From SZUA-430 sp046153995 (GTDB taxonomy: Bacteria > Pseudomonadota > Alphaproteobacteria > Micropepsales > Micropepsaceae), in NCBI GenBank assembly GCA_046153995.1, contig JBJXEH010000049.1:1-64000 (forward strand): 64,000 nt of DNA. Direction: 5' to 3'. Made by a program: the position numbers and the translations under genes. The notes beneath the pieces were generated by a model. The model saw nothing but the letters and a program-made list of their open reading frames with translations. It made no database searches and had not been told where the DNA came from. Below, in pieces: positions 60,896 through 64,000 of this stretch. Every line of letters starts with the position of its first letter. Position 1 is the first letter of the stretch.

Positions 60896-61919
60896 TCTTG
60901 CTCCGTGATGCCTTGGCCAGGCGCGCCAGGGTTCCAACTTCGCGCCGCCATTGTTCGATGGGGTGGGCGGGATAGCCGGCATAGACCTTGCCTGCCTCCA
61001 GGCTGCGGGTCACACCGGACCTCGAGGCAACGAATGTGCCCGCACCGATTTTCAGGTGATCGCCGACGCCGACCTGGCCGCCAAGCACTGCGAAGTCGCC
61101 GATCTCGCAGCTGCCCGAGATACCGGTCTGGGCGACGATGATGCAACGCCGCCCCACGCGGTTGTTGTGACCTATGTGAACCATGTTGTCGAATTTCGAA
61201 CCTTCGCCGATCACCGTGTCCGCCATCGCGCCGCGGTCGATGGTCACGTTCGCGCCGATCTCGACGTCGTCTTGGATGATCACGCGGCCGATCTGCGGGA
61301 TTTTGACGTGGCCCGACGGCCCGCTGACATAGCTGAAGCCGTCTTGGCCGATGCGCGTGCCCGCGTGAATCGTGCAGCGGTCGCCCACCAGCGCGTGACT
61401 GATCGAAATGTGGGGGCCGAGTTGGGCGTTGTGACCGATCTGAACGCCGCGTCCGATCACGGTGCCGGGGCCGATGACGCAGTCGTTGCCGATTTCCACG
61501 TCTTCGCCGATGAAGACACCGGGGGCGATGACGGTCCCCTGCCCGATCCGGGCGGTTGGTGCGATTTGTTGGACCGGCGGCTTCGATTTCGGCCAGATCA
61601 TGCCCGCGCTGGGATAGAGTTCCGAGGCGACCTTTGCGAAAGCAAGTGAAGGTTGCGGACAGACGATCGCGACTGCCGTCGATGGGACGCTTGCAAGGAC
61701 GGCTTCCGCGACAAGGATGGCACCGGCCTTTGTGCGTTCAAGCGCGCCGCGGAATTTTACGCCCTCGCAGTACGAAAGGTGGTCGGGTCCGGCGCTGTCC
61801 AACGCGCCCACGTCGGTGATCGATAGGGCGCTGTCGCGCGCGAGCTTGCCGCCCGTCAGCCCGGTGACGCGAGCGAGCGAGAATGGGCCGGCATTGTCGA
61901 AGAAACGCGGATCAGCCAT
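60870..61919 (-). CDS. lpxD: UDP-3-O-acylglucosamine N-acyltransferase
   Basis: 349 residues. N-terminal uridine-binding domain, then hexapeptide repeats (IGQGTVIAPGVFIGEDVEIGND and later), with the catalytic histidine in MVHIGHNNRVGRRCIIVAQ. GQVGVGDHLKIGAGTFVASRSGV and a C-terminal helix YAGYPAHPIEQWRREV. Third step of lipid A synthesis. The ATG at 61919 was chosen over one at 61928. Two hairpins lie between it and ompH. Confidence 0.96.
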   Translation of the reverse strand: MADPRFFDNAGPFSLARVTGLTGGKLARDSALSITDVGALDSAGPDHLSYCEGVKFRGALERTKAGAILVAEAVLASVPSTAVAIVCPQPSLAFAKVASELYPSAGMIWPKSKPPVQQIAPTARIGQGTVIAPGVFIGEDVEIGNDCVIGPGTVIGRGVQIGHNAQLGPHISISHALVGDRCTIHAGTRIGQDGFSYVSGPSGHVKIPQIGRVIIQDDVEIGANVTIDRGAMADTVIGEGSKFDNMVHIGHNNRVGRRCIIVAQTGISGSCEIGDFAVLGGQVGVGDHLKIGAGTFVASRSGVTRSLEAGKVYAGYPAHPIEQWRREVGTLARLAKASRSKNERDAGKE

Positions 61920-61936
61920 GGGTCGCAAAAGGAAGA

Positions 61937-61980
61937 GCCGGGCTCTTATCGAGCCCGGCCCTCTATCGGACTTCGGTCCG
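61937..61980 (-). terminator. Two stacked hairpins between ompH and lpxD, possible attenuator
   Basis: On the reverse strand, a UUCG-tetraloop-like stem (61967-61980, CGGAC/GTCCG) is followed by a nine-base perfect stem GCCGGGCTC/GAGCCCGGC (61937-61959), then TCTTCCTTTTGCG. It lies 36 bases after the ompH stop and 18 bases before lpxD. Probably reduces read-through from ompH into the lpx genes. Confidence 0.6.
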
Positions 61981-62015
61981 GGAAGATCAAGGGCTTAACG
62001 CCCCTAGATCAGCCG

Positions 62016-62681
62016 TTAGCCGGGTGGCTTCGCCGCACCGGCGGGCTTGGCAACCGCCTTAGGCGCGACCGGCGTTACGGTAACCTTCGGAAGCGAGGTA
62101 TTGAGGCGCGCGATCACGACGGAGGTCACGTCGAGGTTCGTGGCCCCAAGGACCACGAGGCCGCGGTCGAGCAGCAGATTGGCGCCGCGTTCAACCATGA
62201 TCTTTTCGAGGATCGGGCCCAGCGCCTTTTCCACCGACGTGCGCGCCGTGCCGAGACCGCCTTGGATCGCGGCTTGACGATCTTGGACCTTCTTCTGGAA
62301 GCCTGCGCGGCGAGTTTCGAGCTCTTTGATCTTTGCGTTGCGGGCCTCAGGCGCCATCACGCCCGCCGCTTTCTGAAAGGCGGCGACGTCGGCTTGGAGC
62401 TTCTTGTTCTCGGGCGAGAACTCGGCTTCCATTTTCTTCGCAAGGCCTTCGACCTGCGCGTACATGTCTTTCCCGACCGACGACTGGCGGAGCACTGTAC
62501 CGCGGTCGAGGAACAGGATGACGGCTGCAGGCGCCCTGCCGGTAGCCGCCGCAGCGGGCTTCGCGCCGGCGGCCGGAGCCGCGGGCTTTGCTGGTGCGGG
62601 CTGCGCCAGCGCGCTCATCGCGCCAAACGTCAATGCGGCAACGGCGAGAGCGGCGCCGGCCAAAAGTTTCTTTGTATTCAT
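62016..62681 (-). CDS. skp: OmpH/Skp family periplasmic chaperone (copy 1)
   Basis: 221 residues. A signal peptide ends at ALAQP, an Ala/Pro-rich linker follows, then an alpha-helical core with coiled-coil prongs (EFSPENKKLQADVAAFQK, KIKELETRRAGFQKKVQDRQ). It holds unfolded outer membrane proteins for the Bam complex. Nearly parallel to the upstream copy, sharing FLDRGTVLRQSSVGKDMYAQ. A proline/alanine C-terminal tail (VTPVAPKAVAKPAG) is unusual. Located between the second skp and lpxD. Confidence 0.92.
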   Translation of the reverse strand: MNTKKLLAGAALAVAALTFGAMSALAQPAPAKPAAPAAGAKPAAAATGRAPAAVILFLDRGTVLRQSSVGKDMYAQVEGLAKKMEAEFSPENKKLQADVAAFQKAAGVMAPEARNAKIKELETRRAGFQKKVQDRQAAIQGGLGTARTSVEKALGPILEKIMVERGANLLLDRGLVVLGATNLDVTSVVIARLNTSLPKVTVTPVAPKAVAKPAGAAKPPG

Positions 62682-62701
62682 AGAGGTTCTATCCTTCCCA
62701 G

Positions 62702-63346
62702 TTAGCCGTTCGGCTTTCCAGCCGGTTTTGCCGGCGCTTTCGGTGCCACAGGGGTCACGACGACCTTAGGCAACGCAGTGTTCAAACGTTGAATAACGGA
62801 TGCGGTTACATCGAGGTTGGTTGCACCAAGAACGACGAGACCGCGATCAAGCAGCAGGTTGGACCCGCGCTCAACCATGATTTTTTCAAGGATCGGCCCA
62901 AGCGATTTTTCAACCTGGGCGCGCGCATTGCCGAGACCATTTTGGATGGCCGCTTGGCGATCCTGCACCTTCTTTTGGAACGCGGCACGGCGCGTCTCCA
63001 ACTCTTTCACCTTTTGCTGGCGAACTTCAGGCGAGAGCAGCGCGGCTTGGCTCTGGAGCGCCTGAACGTCGGCCTGCAGTTTTTTGTTTTCCGGCGCGAA
63101 GTCGGTTTCCATCCTCTTCGCGAGGCTTTCGACTTGCGCGTACATGTCTTTGCCGACGGACGATTGGCGAAGCACCGTCCCACGATCGAGGAACAAGATC
63201 ACCGCCGCGGGTGCGCGTCCGGTAGCCGCTGCGGCAGGAGCGGCGGGCTTGGCGGGCGCCGGCTGCGCTGACACTGAAACCGTCCCAAGCATTAGCGTTA
63301 CCGCCACGACCGCGGCTGCAGCCCATAGGGCCTTAGGCGTCTTCAT
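62702..63346 (-). CDS. skp: OmpH/Skp family periplasmic chaperone (copy 2)
   Basis: 214 residues, a tandem duplicate of the next gene. Signal peptide ending SVSAQP, linker PAPAKPAAPA, and a core almost identical in places (FLDRGTVLRQSSVGKDMYAQ; LEKIMVERG; LLLDRGLVVLGATNLDVT). The central prong differs (QALQSQAALLSPEVRQQKV versus AFQKAAGVMAPEARNAK). Nearest to bamA, the ancestral position. The copies are 20 bases apart, so co-transcribed. Divergence in the prongs may mean partial specialisation. Confidence 0.92.
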   Translation of the reverse strand: MKTPKALWAAAAVVAVTLMLGTVSVSAQPAPAKPAAPAAAATGRAPAAVILFLDRGTVLRQSSVGKDMYAQVESLAKRMETDFAPENKKLQADVQALQSQAALLSPEVRQQKVKELETRRAAFQKKVQDRQAAIQNGLGNARAQVEKSLGPILEKIMVERGSNLLLDRGLVVLGATNLDVTASVIQRLNTALPKVVVTPVAPKAPAKPAGKPNG

Positions 63347-63371
63347 TTGATCTGCAACTCCTGGAGCGGAC

Positions 63372-64000
63372 CTAGAACTTCGTACCTGCGCTGAAGCGGA
63401 AGGACTCCGTTTGGTCGTAGTCTTCTTGGTTTATGATTTGGGAGAAATCAAGGCGTACCGGACCGAATGGCGAGTTCCAATACACGCTCACACCTGCCGA
63501 AGCTCGCAGCGACATTTCGTCCACGATGCAGAGGTCGAGGGGTTGGGCCGGGTTGTTGTCAACACACGCCGGCTTGTCCGAGACGATGCCCACGGTGCCG
63601 AAGTCGGTGAACAGGCTTGTCTTGATGCCCAACTCGTCAGGCAGGAAGTTCGGGAAGCGCAATTCCACCGTACCGATGGCGTACATTTCACCACCCACTG
63701 CCGGCGGTGTACCTGCATCCGGGGAGATATCACGCGGTCCGATGCCCGACGTCTTGAAGCCGCGGAACGATCCGCCGCCCTTGAAGAAGCGGTCGTTCAG
63801 TTCCAACACCTCTTCGCCGTAGGCCACGATGTAACCGGCGCTTGCCGCGACATTCAGAACCAGTTCGTCGATCCAGAGGCGCTTGTACCAGTTCGTGCTG
63901 AGCTCGGTCCGAAGGTAGGTTTTGTCGCCGCCGAGGCCCGCGACGTCGCCGCTCCATGTCAGGTCAAACCCGTTCTTCGGCTCGATCGGATCGTCTTTCT
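63372..64000 (-). CDS. bamA: Outer membrane protein assembly factor BamA (C-terminal part, continues past window)
   Basis: About 208 residues are visible, the C-terminal beta-barrel. NTNWYKR-like and LNDRFFKGGGSFRGFKTSGIGPRD contain the RGF/Y motif of loop 6 that is conserved in Omp85 proteins. FTDFGTVG and NSPFGPVRLDFSQ follow. The last residues, FRFSAGTKF, end in phenylalanine as a barrel signal. It folds and inserts outer membrane proteins, and skp follows 25 bases downstream, the classic bamA-skp-lpxD order. The 5' part is outside the window. Confidence 0.95.
   Translation of the reverse strand, partial: KDDPIEPKNGFDLTWSGDVAGLGGDKTYLRTELSTNWYKRLWIDELVLNVAASAGYIVAYGEEVLELNDRFFKGGGSFRGFKTSGIGPRDISPDAGTPPAVGGEMYAIGTVELRFPNFLPDELGIKTSLFTDFGTVGIVSDKPACVDNNPAQPLDLCIVDEMSLRASAGVSVYWNSPFGPVRLDFSQIINQEDYDQTESFRFSAGTKF

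Noticed and set aside
1..64000. CRISPR arrays, insertion sequences, prophage genes
   Set aside because: No regularly spaced repeats with unique spacers, no transposase or integrase motif, and no phage structural gene found on either strand.

Overview
The window is a high-GC, densely coding stretch of an alphaproteobacterial chromosome. The evidence is gene order and gene choice: nuoN-birA-coaX-RNase J; mce next to a DUF1467 gene; tmk-holB-tatD-MBL hydrolase; trpG-trpD-trpC-moaC-moeA-lexA-comEC-gltX-gltA; then lpxB-lpxI-lpxA-fabZ-lpxD-ompH-bamA. Further support comes from LpxI in place of LpxH and from the alphaproteobacterial SOS box GTTC-N7-GTTC before lexA. I cannot assign an order or genus. 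No rRNA, confident tRNA, insertion sequence or CRISPR array was seen.

Layout. 1-4022 holds the end of the complex I operon (nuoN) and the translationally coupled birA, coaX and RNase J genes. 4006-20868 looks like accessory DNA between RNase J and mce, genes that are close neighbours in many relatives. It carries a sarcosine/N-methyltryptophan oxidase-like flavoenzyme, a Baeyer-Villiger-type monooxygenase, a TonB-C protein, Dps, a crotonase, a YeiH-type transporter, a secreted beta/gamma-crystallin-like protein, a 764-base repeat-rich intergenic region, a patatin lipoprotein, a haloalkane dehalogenase operon with its own TetR gene and a perfect palindromic operator, and a peptide transporter. 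20975-29238 mixes mce-DUF1467, a secreted NlpC/P60-like protein, transporters, mazG, an acyl-CoA dehydrogenase and small cysteine-cluster proteins. 29240-32410 is a five-gene exbB-exbD-tonB-exbD-tonB cassette.

32858-38360 is a reverse-strand run of rlpA, dac, tmk, holB, tatD and an MBL hydrolase. 38513-43645 has an SDR gene, tpiA, ppiD and trpE. 43744-47137 holds a thiolase, a cysteine-repeat secreted protein and an aldehyde dehydrogenase, separating trpE from trpG. 47317-52515 is trpG, a fused trpD-trpC, moaC with an appended helix-turn-helix domain, moeA and lexA. 52509-64000 has comEC, gltX and gltA, then the reverse-strand lipid A/outer membrane assembly cluster lpxB-lpxI-lpxA-fabZ-lpxD with two tandem ompH/skp genes and the 3' end of bamA.

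The least ordinary items are the MoaC-HTH fusion, the TrpD-TrpC fusion, the dehalogenase/MBL divergent operon with its operator, the repeat cluster and structured transcript candidate at 11.68-12.33 kb, the tandem CC-C-C repeat protein, and the duplicated ompH.
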